Positions 43,762 to 52,400 of a stretch of DNA of 64,000 bases are shown here, in pieces. Both the position numbers and the translations under genes were made by a program. The notes beneath the pieces are model-generated. The model searched no databases, was not told where the DNA came from, and worked only from the letters and a program-made list of their open reading frames with translations. Origin of the DNA: Lachnospiraceae bacterium UBA7143 (lineage in GTDB: Bacteria > Bacillota > Clostridia > Lachnospirales > Lachnospiraceae); contig DKWV01000053.1 in assembly GCA_002491905.1 (NCBI GenBank), positions 69,953 to 133,952 of the forward strand, given 5' to 3'. Numbering within the stretch: position 1 is the first letter of the stretch; every line of letters begins with the position of its first letter.

Positions 43762-44778
43762 ATGAAACCAACAATCAGTAAAAACGGCCTTGCCCTTATC
43801 AGGCGGTTTGAAGGCTGCCGCTTAACCGCCTATCAGGACAGCTCCGGCGTGTGGACCATCGGATACGGCCATACCTCGGGCGTTTCCAAAGGACAGACCA
43901 TTACCCAGGCGCAGGCCGACGCCTATCTGTGCACCGACTGCGCAAACGCCGAAAAGGCAGTTAACCGTTATATGGACACCTACCACTGGAACCAGAACCA
44001 GTTTGATGCCCTTGTCAGCTTTACCTTCAACTGTGGCACCGGAAATCTGAATACTCTGTTGAATCACGGACAGCGGAGCATCGCCCAGATCAGCGACAAA
44101 ATTCCGGCCTACCGAAAGTCCGGCGGCAAAGTCCTGCAGGGCCTGATCAACAGGCGCGCTGCCGAAAAAGCATTGTTCGACACACCAGTCTCCTCCGCCG
44201 GAAACACCTCTTCCTCTGCATACATAAAGCCCATCAGCTATCTGCAGACCGATCCCCGCTGGAAAACACATAACTACTCCGCCAGAGGTGAACGGAAAAC
44301 CATCGGCAGTTCCGGATGTGGCATCACAGCCTCCGCTATGGTGATTGCCACCTTGAAAGACCCGGCTGTCACCCCCGTGAACACCGCCGAGTGGTCCATG
44401 TCCCACGGCTACAAAGCTCTGAACCAGGGAACCTACTACTCCTATTTTGTCCCCCAGTTCTCCGCTTTTGGCATCCCATGCGAACGGTTAAACCAGACCA
44501 GCCTGTATGGCAAATCCTTATCCGCCGCCCATGAAAAGGCGCTTCACGCACTGCAAAGCGGCGACTGGGTAATTGCCTGCATGGGAAAAGGAAACTGGAC
44601 AAGCGCAGGCCATTTTATCCTGCTGTACCGTTATGAAAACGGTTATGTCTATATCAATGATCCCGCATCCACAAAGGAGACACGGATTAAAAACACATGG
44701 GATCTGTTCGCGAAGCAGGTAAAATACATGTGGGTTATTCACGTTTCCAATGGAGCCGTCTCCCCGGCAGACGCCTGA
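43762..44778 (+). CDS. Two-domain lysin: GH24 lysozyme and C39-like peptidase
   Basis: 338 residues. Residues 1-145 are a T4/P21-type GH24 muramidase (LIRRFEGCRLTAYQDSSGVWTIGYGHT, catalytic Glu17). Residues ~155-330 are a C39_2 papain-like peptidase: Cys186 in GSSGCG, His284 in AGHF, Asp300 in NDPAS. The two would cut glycan strands and peptide stems. No signal peptide, so release needs the holin. Lysis genes normally sit at the end of a tail cluster; here they are between tube and tape measure. Confidence 0.92.
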   Translation: MKPTISKNGLALIRRFEGCRLTAYQDSSGVWTIGYGHTSGVSKGQTITQAQADAYLCTDCANAEKAVNRYMDTYHWNQNQFDALVSFTFNCGTGNLNTLLNHGQRSIAQISDKIPAYRKSGGKVLQGLINRRAAEKALFDTPVSSAGNTSSSAYIKPISYLQTDPRWKTHNYSARGERKTIGSSGCGITASAMVIATLKDPAVTPVNTAEWSMSHGYKALNQGTYYSYFVPQFSAFGIPCERLNQTSLYGKSLSAAHEKALHALQSGDWVIACMGKGNWTSAGHFILLYRYENGYVYINDPASTKETRIKNTWDLFAKQVKYMWVIHVSNGAVSPADA

Positions 44779-44808
44779 TATCCTGCCCAGAAAGGAATCC
44801 AAGGTAAG

Positions 44809-45318
44809 ATGAATGAAATAATGGAACTAACAAAAATTGACTATGTATCCGTATTTCCAGCCGTGCTTGCTCTCCTGGCCGGATCGAAAGCCATTCTCTC
44901 CCTCTTTGAATGGCTTTTTCACAGACTCGGTCTCGAGACAAAATGGATGCGTCAGCGGCGGGAGGAGCACGAGCTGCTGATACAGACCTCCCAGAATCTC
45001 ACTGCCCTGCAAAAGCAGCATGTGCACGATATGGAAAAATCAGACAGACGGGATGAGGAGATTTCCGCGGACATCAAGAAACTTACCCGCATGTTTGTGG
45101 ATAAGGAAATCGACGATATGCGATGGGAAAGCAACAATTTTGCCACCAAGGTTTCCGAAGGAAAACCCTGCAATAAAGACAGCTTCAAACACTGCATCCA
45201 CATCTATGAAAAATACGAACAGATCCTTGCAGAAAATGGCTTTGAAAACGGCGAGGTGGAGATCTCTATGGAGTTGATCAATGATGCTTATGTGCGGAAG
45301 ATGAAAGAGGGGTTTTAG
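44809..45318 (+). CDS. Membrane-anchored helical protein of the lysis module
   Basis: 169 residues. Membrane helix near 12-32 (VSVFPAVLALLAGSKAILSLF), then a long charged coiled coil (ETKWMRQRREEHELLIQTSQNLTALQKQ..). Similar proteins accompany holin/lysin pairs in Clostridia prophages and may modulate lysis. 30 bp after the lysin gene. Exact function unknown. Confidence 0.7.
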   Translation: MNEIMELTKIDYVSVFPAVLALLAGSKAILSLFEWLFHRLGLETKWMRQRREEHELLIQTSQNLTALQKQHVHDMEKSDRRDEEISADIKKLTRMFVDKEIDDMRWESNNFATKVSEGKPCNKDSFKHCIHIYEKYEQILAENGFENGEVEISMELINDAYVRKMKEGF

Positions 45319-45572
45319 ACAAAATTTTAATAGCTTTTCCTTCTGACGAGTCGGGAAGTATCACAAAGAAAGACATAGAGCGCCACATATATTTTGTTAT
45401 AGCAATTTTGTTTACCCGCAATTCAAAAAGAATTAAAAGGTATTTCAAAAAGGAATAGCCACCTTAACGCAAAATGCCAAATACCACCCCTTGGTACAAT
45501 TAATTGACTTTGTATCAAAAGTAGTGTGCATTTTTATCTAAAGTGTCAATAGATATTTTAGTAACGATTGTA
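45319..45572. other. AT-rich stretch upstream of the type III antitoxin RNA
   Basis: Composition drops sharply from the GC-richer lysis genes. No gene seen. It should contain the antitoxin promoter; TATACT at 45573-45578 is a good -10 while the -35 is poor. Confidence 0.45.
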
Positions 45573-45584
45573 TATACTAATATC

Positions 45585-45760
45585 AAGAAAACAGATTGTT
45601 TTCTTCTACGCCTGCTACTTGGCGTTACTAAATAAAGTAGATCGAAGGAAACACACGGGTCATTAGTGTTCTAAATGTATGAATCGAAAAAATACGCCTG
45701 CCATACGGCGTTGCTAAATTGTATGGAATGAGGAAAAGCCTATTTATTTAGGCTTTTTCT
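45585..45760 (+). ncRNA. CptI-like antitoxin RNA with two pseudoknot repeats
   Basis: Two units, at 45607-45640 and 45693-45726, share TACGCCTG..GGCGTTRCTAAAT. In each, CGCC pairs with GGCG and the loop pairs with a distal strand: CTACTT (45615-45620) with AAGTAG (45635-45640), and CCATAC (45701-45706) with GTATGG (45721-45726). The loop sequences differ but covary with their partners, proof of H-type pseudoknots. A -10 (TATACT, 45573) and a terminator frame the RNA, and a toxin gene follows. This is the layout of type III systems, in which RNA repeats cut by the toxin bind and inhibit it. Confidence 0.88.
45733..45760 (+). terminator. Terminator between antitoxin RNA and toxin gene
   Basis: AAAAGCCTA and TAGGCTTTT around a short loop with trailing T residues. 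In type III systems such a leaky terminator sets the excess of RNA over toxin mRNA. Confidence 0.85.
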
Positions 45761-45777
45761 ATTACAGAGGATAAATT

Positions 45778-46272
45778 ATGAAGGAACATGGATTATATGT
45801 ACTTAAAAGAGATTTTTTAGAACTTGTACATAATCTTGGCGGAGATTGTGATTATTATACTGGTAACAAACGTCCAATTTACTGCTGTATTAAGGATAAT
45901 CGCATTGATGGATTATACTGGGCAATTCCTACAAGTGATATAAGTCATCGGGATGATGGGCAGAAACAATATTATGAAATGTGCCTGAAGTGTCCAGATA
46001 CCGATCTCCGCAGTTGTTATTATCATATTGGGCGGACTACAAAAGAATCTCTCTATAAAATTAGTTCCTGTTTCCCAATAACTGAAAAGTATATTGACCA
46101 TGAGTTTACTTCGTGTGATAAACATGTGGTTATAAAACGTGCTGAAACTGTAAATGAGATAGAACGTAAGTTACGGAGAATACTTGCATTTGAATCACGC
46201 AGACCAAATTATTTTCAACAACATATAACTGATATTAAAGCATATCTGATAAAAGAATTACAAGATTTATAA
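45778..46272 (+). CDS. Type III endoribonuclease toxin, CptN-like
   Basis: 164 residues with AGAGG upstream, directly behind the pseudoknot RNA and terminator. Pattern of the CptN/ToxN fold: N-terminal LYVLKRDFLELV, RPIYCCIKDNRIDGLYWAIPTSDI (substrate-pocket strand and conserved I-P-T/S), later YKISSCFPITEKYIDHEFT and a C-terminal helical part. Such toxins cut mRNA and process their own antitoxin RNA. Function could be abortive phage defence or maintenance of the tail block. Toxin family assigned from memory of the pattern plus context. Confidence 0.8.
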   Translation: MKEHGLYVLKRDFLELVHNLGGDCDYYTGNKRPIYCCIKDNRIDGLYWAIPTSDISHRDDGQKQYYEMCLKCPDTDLRSCYYHIGRTTKESLYKISSCFPITEKYIDHEFTSCDKHVVIKRAETVNEIERKLRRILAFESRRPNYFQQHITDIKAYLIKELQDL

Positions 46273-46286
46273 TATGTATATGACGG

Positions 46287-46311
46287 GCAGGACTCATCTC
46301 CTGCTCTTTTT
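46287..46311 (+). terminator. Terminator of the CptN-like gene
   Basis: GCAGGA and TCCTGC arms followed by a T-rich run, 15 bp after the stop codon. Confidence 0.65.
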
Positions 46312-46413
46312 CTATACAAAAAACATATTTAACAGATAAAAGATATAGTTTATTCTCATATGAACAGTATGGGGGGCTTAATGCCCATGTAGCGTAGCGA
46401 ACTACATAAATAA

Positions 46414-46714
46414 AAATGACGACAAAATGGTCGCATGTGAAGATGCGGTTAATGAGCTTTATGACCTGCAGAAAAAACTTCTTGACAAACAGGAAACCCT
46501 GCGTAATAGACTGTTGAAAGATTTACAAAAAGCACAAACTGATTATTACAAACAGCGGGAAGTGGTTGATTCAATAGATCCTGAAAAAGATAGAAATGGT
46601 AAGAAAACGGAAGCGGCATTAAAGAAACTACAACAGTTGTCAGATAAAATGGATACACTACAGGACAAATATATTAGTGGAACATTGCTGCTTTCAAAAT
46701 CAGCAGCCTTATGA
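46414..46714 (+). pseudogene. Fragment of a second tape-measure gene
   Basis: The short frame (VACEDAVNELYDLQKKLLDKQETL.., ..KDRNGKKTEAALKKLQQLSDKMDTL.., ISGTLLLSKSAAL) matches two separate places of the full tape measure: DNA around 52860-52905 and 53480-53735, about 70% identical. The two parts join at a shared TATGAYCAG-like word, so ~575 bp were deleted. It has no ribosome site. It is the remnant of a diverged tape-measure gene, not a recent copy. Confidence 0.7.
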
Positions 46715-46720
46715 AAAACA

Positions 46721-46760
46721 AAAACCAACCAACTATAATAAAAACCAACCAACTACAAAA
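46721..46760 (+). repeat. Tandem 20-nt repeat before the tape-measure gene
   Basis: AAAACCAACCAACTA at the start of each of two consecutive 20-nt units, ending 20 bp before the tape-measure start codon. It may be a slippage product or a regulator site. Confidence 0.7.
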
Positions 46761-46780
46761 CCAAAAAGGAGGAACTATCT

Positions 46781-47998
46781 ATGGATGATTCTTTAATGGA
46801 CTCCCAGAGCAATTCTGATATTCCAGCCGATAACAGCAATGCTCTTTCAGAAGCTGTCAGGCGGCTTTCCGACGGGTTCTCGGGTATCTCTAAATTCTTC
46901 GGATTACAGGAATACCTGAAGAAAATCCCGGAAGAGGTGGCAAAGGTCGATGCCGCCATGACGCAGTTAAGCCAGTCCGGCGGCGCGTCCGCTTCCGAAC
47001 TCCGCGCCTACTTTGAACAGGCGGCGGAAAGCGCACAGAAATACGGCGTCTCCATCAGTGACCTGGTCGGTATCACCGCAGAGTGGAGCCGGATGGGTTA
47101 TGGCCTGCCGGACGCCAAGGCCCTGGCGGAGGCCGCCACCTTATACAGCCATATCACCGGCATGGATATCCGTGCATCCAGTGAGGCACTTGTTTCCACG
47201 GTGCAGGGACTGCGGCTGGAAACCGGGGAAGTAACCCAGCTCCTTGACATGCTCTCCAGAGCCGGGAATGACCTTTCCCTTGATCCCGCCGGGATTGGCC
47301 TGGCACTGCTGGAAAGCGCAGGGGCGTTCCGCACCGCAAATACGGAGCTTTCACAGTCAGTCGCCCTCACGGCAGGGGCAGACAGCATCCTGCAGGACCC
47401 CTCTGCCGTGGCAGATTTATGGAATGCGGTTGAAGCCCGTATTTATGGCACAAGGCAGGCGCTGGAAGCGGCAGGAACAGAAACCGACGGAATGTTGGCG
47501 TCCACCGCACAGTTACGGGATCTGGTGCAGGAGCTGACAGGCTTTGACATCATGGCCGGTTCAGACGGCACACAGCTCAAAGACCTCTACAGCATCATTG
47601 TGGGGATCGGAAGTGAGTGGCAGAACCTCCCTGCCTCTGTACAGGGCGGGTTACTGGATGCCCTTGCAGGCTCTCAGGGGGATGCCCTCGGTTCTGTGCT
47701 GGATAACGTCTCCATGATCCAGACCGCCTACCAGTCGGCAGAAAACGCTTCCGGATCCGCCCTGCAGGCACAGGAGGAGTATGAACAGGGCATCCAGTAT
47801 TCCCTCGACCGTCTGAAAGCTTCTTTCCAGCAGTTTGCCGACACACTGGCAGGCGACGGCCTGCTGAAAGGGGTCGTGGATTTCGGGAACGGCACAGTAA
47901 ATGTGCTGGAGGCCTTTACCGACTTCCTTGGTCCTCTCGGTTCTGCCGGACTGGCCGGTGCAGGAATTGGCATCACAAAATTTATGAAAAACTTAGAT
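46781..47998 (+). CDS. Tape-measure protein, exon 1
   Basis: First 406 codons of the tail-length ruler, ATG behind AAAGGAGG. Helical with an S-D-L-V-G-I-T-A-E-W..MGYGL segment and the conserved core of TP901-type tape measures (DIRASSEALVSTVQGLRL..LLDMLSRAGNDLSLDPAG). Ends ..KFMKNLD at 47998. Without splicing the frame would run another 47 codons into intron sequence and stop at 48139. Exon 2 continues exactly in frame at 49415, giving a protein of 2,894 residues. Confidence 0.88.
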
Positions 47999-48031
47999 TG
48001 CCGAAAGGTACTTAAAATTGCCTGGATTTTA

Positions 48032-48595
48032 AGTTGGTCTAACACAGATAAGGAAATGATAAGACGGTTCATAGTACAAGTCTGTGCGTTTGGGAGTTTT
48101 AAAATAAACCAACGAGGAGTAATTGCTGGGACACGTTGATGAATATTCTACTAAAGCGGAATTGGCGACAATAAATGCGACAGGGCGAAAGCAGAAAAAA
48201 CAGAATATTCGGCATATGGCAACAATTGTGCAAACATGCGGTAAGCCTAAGTGCTGTTGACAGGACGCAATCAGCTTCACACATTCTCAGGATTTCATTC
48301 TAACGGCATACCCCCTATAGACGGGACTAAACCTGTGCATGAGAATGGATGTTCAACGACTACCGATCCTCGGAGTATTTTCTACCTTACTGGAAATGCT
48401 TCTAATGTATAGTGTTATACGTAAGTTTTGCAGATCCTTCCGTATAACCTTCGCGGCATGTTTCCTGCCGCCCTGCTAGAAAAAATCTGCCGGCACATCC
48501 AATGCCGTACCGTGTCATACTTAAGTATGTTGCTGACAATGCCCCACTTGTATTGTCCGGGTTGGATAAAGTGAAGGCTTTAGGAAACCTAAAGC
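48032..48595 (+). ncRNA. Group I ribozyme core
   Basis: P3 CGAGG (48113-48117) with CCTCG (48368-48372); P4 in ATTGCTG (48122-48128) with CAATCAGC (48268-48275); P5-region GAATATTC copies (48141-48148, 48203-48210); P6 CATTCTCA (48282-48289) with TGAGAATG (48340-48347); P7 AAC-g-ACTA (48355-48362, one bulged G) with TAGTGTT (48410-48416); P9 ATACG (48417-48421) with CGTAT (48441-48445). GTTCAACGACTA is the classical R element. A late stem AGGCTTTAGG/CCTAAAGCCT lies at ~48574-48597. Confidence 0.85.
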
Positions 48596-48615
48596 CTACG
48601 AAGGAATCATAGATA

Positions 48616-48804
48616 TCAGAAATCGGATTTGCACTGGTTACAGTGCCACTGTTTGCTTACCTTTCCCATAGCAAACACGCCAAACAGTGCAACGCTGCCT
48701 GCCTTGGAAAAGCCGGATATCTTTTTGGTGTTTTTGGAATGACAGTAGGGACACTCTGCGTTGTTTTGGTACTTACATTCACTCGTTTTTTGTTTATCTT
48801 TCAA
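48616..48804 (-). CDS. Intron-borne antisense zinc-ribbon protein 1
   Basis: 62 residues with CPYC near the middle and CNQC near the end, a Cys4 zinc ribbon interrupted by a hydrophobic patch (GSVALFGVFAMGK). TTG start with no good ribosome site, so the 5' end may differ. Its second half is similar to the C-terminus of its neighbour (48852-49331), so the pair are tandem paralogues. Antisense to the intron and the tape measure. Function unknown. Confidence 0.55.
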   Translation of the reverse strand: MKDKQKTSECKYQNNAECPYCHSKNTKKISGFSKAGSVALFGVFAMGKVSKQWHCNQCKSDF

Positions 48805-48851
48805 ATCGACTTAGGTAATTACTGAAAATAGAAATATAATTCTCACACAGA

Positions 48852-49331
48852 TTACCAAGTATATTTACAATTTAAGCATTTATATGTCTTGTTTATTTTC
48901 TTGCTTAAGATTCCTAATCCAATAATCGATGTTGCTCTTTCTACAGTACCAATTGGCTTAACTTTAAGTGAACCGCATGTAGGACAACAGGGAACTTTTG
49001 CCTGTACCGGTTCATCCCAAGTTTTTAACGCACCCTCAAATTGTTCTGGTATAGTTTGCGTTTGTATTATCAGCTCTGCTAATTGCTTCGCATAGTCCCA
49101 ATCCAGTTGTGTCTTCCGCCTGATTAAACCCGCGATATAAAATGGACTTACATCAGTATCTTTATCTCCTACCTTCGGAAGTAATTCCATAACATCACTA
49201 AGATCATACGGAATCTTATTTACAATACAATAGTTTGAAAAATCCATTTGAGAAATGGGGCACCCACAATTAGGACAGCATTCCGCTTTATCAGAAAACT
49301 CTTTATTACACTCTTTGCATCTTATTAACAT
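48852..49331 (-). CDS. Intron-borne antisense zinc-ribbon protein 2
   Basis: 159 residues with GTAGGAGG upstream. N-terminal zinc ribbon (CKECNKEF..CCPNCGCP), a helical middle and a C-terminal ribbon (CCPTCG..CLNCKYTW) separated by a hydrophobic patch (SIIGLGILSKK). No nuclease motif (LAGLIDADG, HNH, GIY-YIG) is seen. A strong antisense gene inside the intron. It could be expressed in the non-induced state. Function unknown. Confidence 0.8.
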   Translation of the reverse strand: MLIRCKECNKEFSDKAECCPNCGCPISQMDFSNYCIVNKIPYDLSDVMELLPKVGDKDTDVSPFYIAGLIRRKTQLDWDYAKQLAELIIQTQTIPEQFEGALKTWDEPVQAKVPCCPTCGSLKVKPIGTVERATSIIGLGILSKKINKTYKCLNCKYTW

Positions 49332-49414
49332 TGTTATTCCTCCTACAAGCTTTCTTCAATTATTATATAAGATGACAACCAAGATAGCAACTTGGTAAAC
49401 CATCTTAATCTATG

Positions 49415-52400
49415 CAATTACAAAATTTAGGTAATTTTTCGAATGCTATAAACGAATATATAAAAATGGGAACTTTAGCTGGAAACGTTGAAAAAACACT
49501 GTCTGACTCACTTAAAGGTCTAACGACATCCCAAATTTTAGCAAAAGTTTCTACCCATAAATTAACCGATGAACTCAAACTCCAACTGATAACTGAATAT
49601 GCATCTGATGCAGAAACATACCAAACCGTTACAGCTCTTAACGCCCTCTCCGCCTCCGAAACCGCTGCCACAGGCACCACAGCCGGTTTAAGCGCCGCTT
49701 TCCAGGGGCTGGCCTCTTCCCTTGGCATCTCAACCGCCGCTCTCGGTGCATTAATCGCCGGGGCTGCGGTTATCAGTGCGGCCGCTGTCGCTTACAGACA
49801 GTATAAGCAGCATCTCGAAGCAGTCAGGCAGGAAACCGCACAGGCCGCCGATGTATATAAGGACTCTTCCTCCTCCGTCGAGGAGTACGCCTCCAGATAT
49901 CAGTCCCTGCACAGCGCGCTCCTTGCTGCCAAAGGCGATGAGGAAAAAACCTGCCAGATCAAGAAACAGCTCCTTGAGCTCCAGACAGAACTCAACGATA
50001 AGTTCGGTGACGCATACGGCACCATAAACCTTGTCACGGACGCCTACAAAGACCAGACCGATGCCATCCGGGCCTATAACAGGGAAGCGGCACAGACCTT
50101 CCTCAATGAAAATGCAGGGGGAATCGAAGACGCTGCCGAAGCAATGACCCGCGAACGCCATTATAACCTTTCCTATACAGGAGTCTCATCCGCCACAGGG
50201 AAAGGGAAAGCCCTCATGGAGGTTGCGGAAAAGTATGCCGGTCAGGGTGTCACCGCACTTGATGAAAGCGGCGACGGCAGTACCTTCTCCCTCCACCTGA
50301 AATCAGATGCACAGTCCGCCTATGACACCATCAATGCCTTTGCGTCAGATCTGCGGGCCAAGGCGAAGGAGCTTGGCGACGAGCACATGTTTGATGACGT
50401 TCTTGAAATCTCCTCGTCCGAACTGAACAGGGCAAAATCCGTCATAGACGATTACGGAGAAATATTCACCCGCTCCCTGATCGCCGAAATTGCTTCGGAT
50501 GACGAAAAAGCCACCGTCTACAATGAAGCGCTGAAGGCCGTGGAAGCTTATAATAACGCCGTCTTAAACAGCAAAGACCCATTCAGTGACAAGACCGTGG
50601 AAAACGCCCGGGAAAAGCTTGCAGAAATAAAGGACCTTATTAACAGCGACAGTGGATGGGATAAATACGCGCCTGTCACAGACAGCGTTTTTGAACAGGC
50701 AGATACCGGGCTGCTCGATTTTAACGACAGGATGCAGGCCGATACCGGCATGAAAAAACTTGCACAGGATCTTGACGGAATGGACAGGACTGACTTATCC
50801 TCCCTGAACCCCGGTGAAAACGCCTCTTTTGACAGACTGAAAGAATCTGCTGAAGATTATGGGCTGCAGATTAATGATGTAATCGATACACTTGTCAGGC
50901 TCGGGTATATACAGGATGAAGTGCAGGATGCGGCGTCCACTTCCAAGGATTGGAGCCCTTCTATCTTCCATGATGATATCATAGAAGATTTGGAAAAGCA
51001 GGTAAAGCCTGTCATGTCCGCCATTCAGAATGCATGGCAGGACGCCTATAACAGTGACGGATCGTTTGCAGTTGATCCCACCAAGGCACTGGACGCTGTA
51101 AGCAGTATTAAAAATGCCATTGACTCCATCAACGGTAATGAAGCCCTCGGAATAAAAATCGACACCTCCTCCCTGGAAAATCTTTCCCGGGTGTTGACTG
51201 ATACGGAATCTGGTGAATCCAAAGTCGAAGCCGCATACAGCCGGATTGTGGATGCGGTGATGAATGAATTTCTCCCTGCCATGCAGGGCATGGATGGCTC
51301 ACAGTTCCCCATTATGCAGTCTTTTCTGGAAAGTATGGGTATCCTGAATGCGGAAGAGCTTATGATCCAGTCCCTTGGATACTCCTATGAAACCTATACT
51401 GCTGCTAAGGAAGCCGCCGCCAATACCGGTGCCAGTCTCAACGCCGATATCAACGAAACAGCATCCCTGTTAGAGACGGAAGGGCTGATGGCCTCGGATG
51501 ATGCACAGCAGATCATGGATTACATGCTTGCCAAGTATGCCGCCAGTGGCGGGAGTATCAGCGTCGATGACACCATCTTTCAACTTGCAAAAGAATACGG
51601 CTGGCTGGCTGACCTGATCGACCAGTGGGGACTATACTATAACACCTCAAAAAAGGGATATGGAAACACCAGCGGCAGTAAAAATCTGGGTATCGGCAAC
51701 TATACGCCCGTTACTGCTACCGATACTAAGAGAAACGCAAAAGTTAAGTCTCCGAAAGACTCCGACATTCCCTCCGCTGGGAGCAGGGGCAGCTCCGCCA
51801 AATCCGCCAGAACCGAAACCGATGCCCTCTCCAACCTGAACTCCGAAATGGATAAGCTCCAGTCCTCCTACAAATCCCTCTGCGATATCCGGGATACCTA
51901 CAACCAGAATGGAAAGATCACGGTAGACCAGTATCAGGAACTCACGAACATGGGCTTTACCTTCCTCTCCCAGCTTGTGGATGAGAACGGACAGTTAGGC
52001 TTAAACGCCAGCGCCTTCGAGCGTCTCTCACAGGCCAAGCTTCAGGAGATGCAGATACAGATGGCGAAAAATGCCGCCGACACCATAAACGGCCTGAAAA
52101 CCGAAGCGGCGGCGGTGGAATATCTCACCTACGCCAACGAACAGCTGCGGGATGCCGCGCTCGGGGCGGCGGAGGCACAGCTTGAGGCCGCCGTAGCCAA
52201 CGCCAATGCACAGGGCGGCAAACGGGCCGAAGCCGCACAACAGATTTATCAGGGCTATCAGGCCTCCAAACAGATGGCATCAAAAGTGGACTTTTCCTTT
52301 ACGCCATCTTCTTCCGTTTCTTCCCCTGCCGCGACAGCAGAACCGGCAGATACGAAATCTTCAGCCAATCCCACAGACGCCTACAACAAAGAAAAATCTC

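Larger units (their letters stand above)
47999..49414 (+). mobile_element. Group I intron in the tape-measure gene
   Basis: 1,416 nt. Exon end TTAGAT (47993-47998) pairs with guide GTCTAA (48037-48042), giving the splice-site U-G pair of P1; AGTTG (48032-48036) pairs with CAATT at the start of exon 2 (P10). The last intron base is G (49414). The join restores the reading frame (..KNLD-QLQNLG..). It carries two minus-strand zinc-ribbon genes in place of a homing endonuclease. A 3' hairpin (49368-49406) precedes the splice site. Confidence 0.88.

Noticed and set aside
45600..45730. CRISPR repeats or retron RNA
   Set aside because: Only two units, pairing as pseudoknots, no cas genes and no reverse transcriptase; context is a type III toxin-antitoxin.
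47999..49414. Group II intron or IStron
   Set aside because: No GUGYG 5' end, no domain V, no reverse transcriptase and no tnpA/tnpB-like gene; all conserved elements are those of group I.
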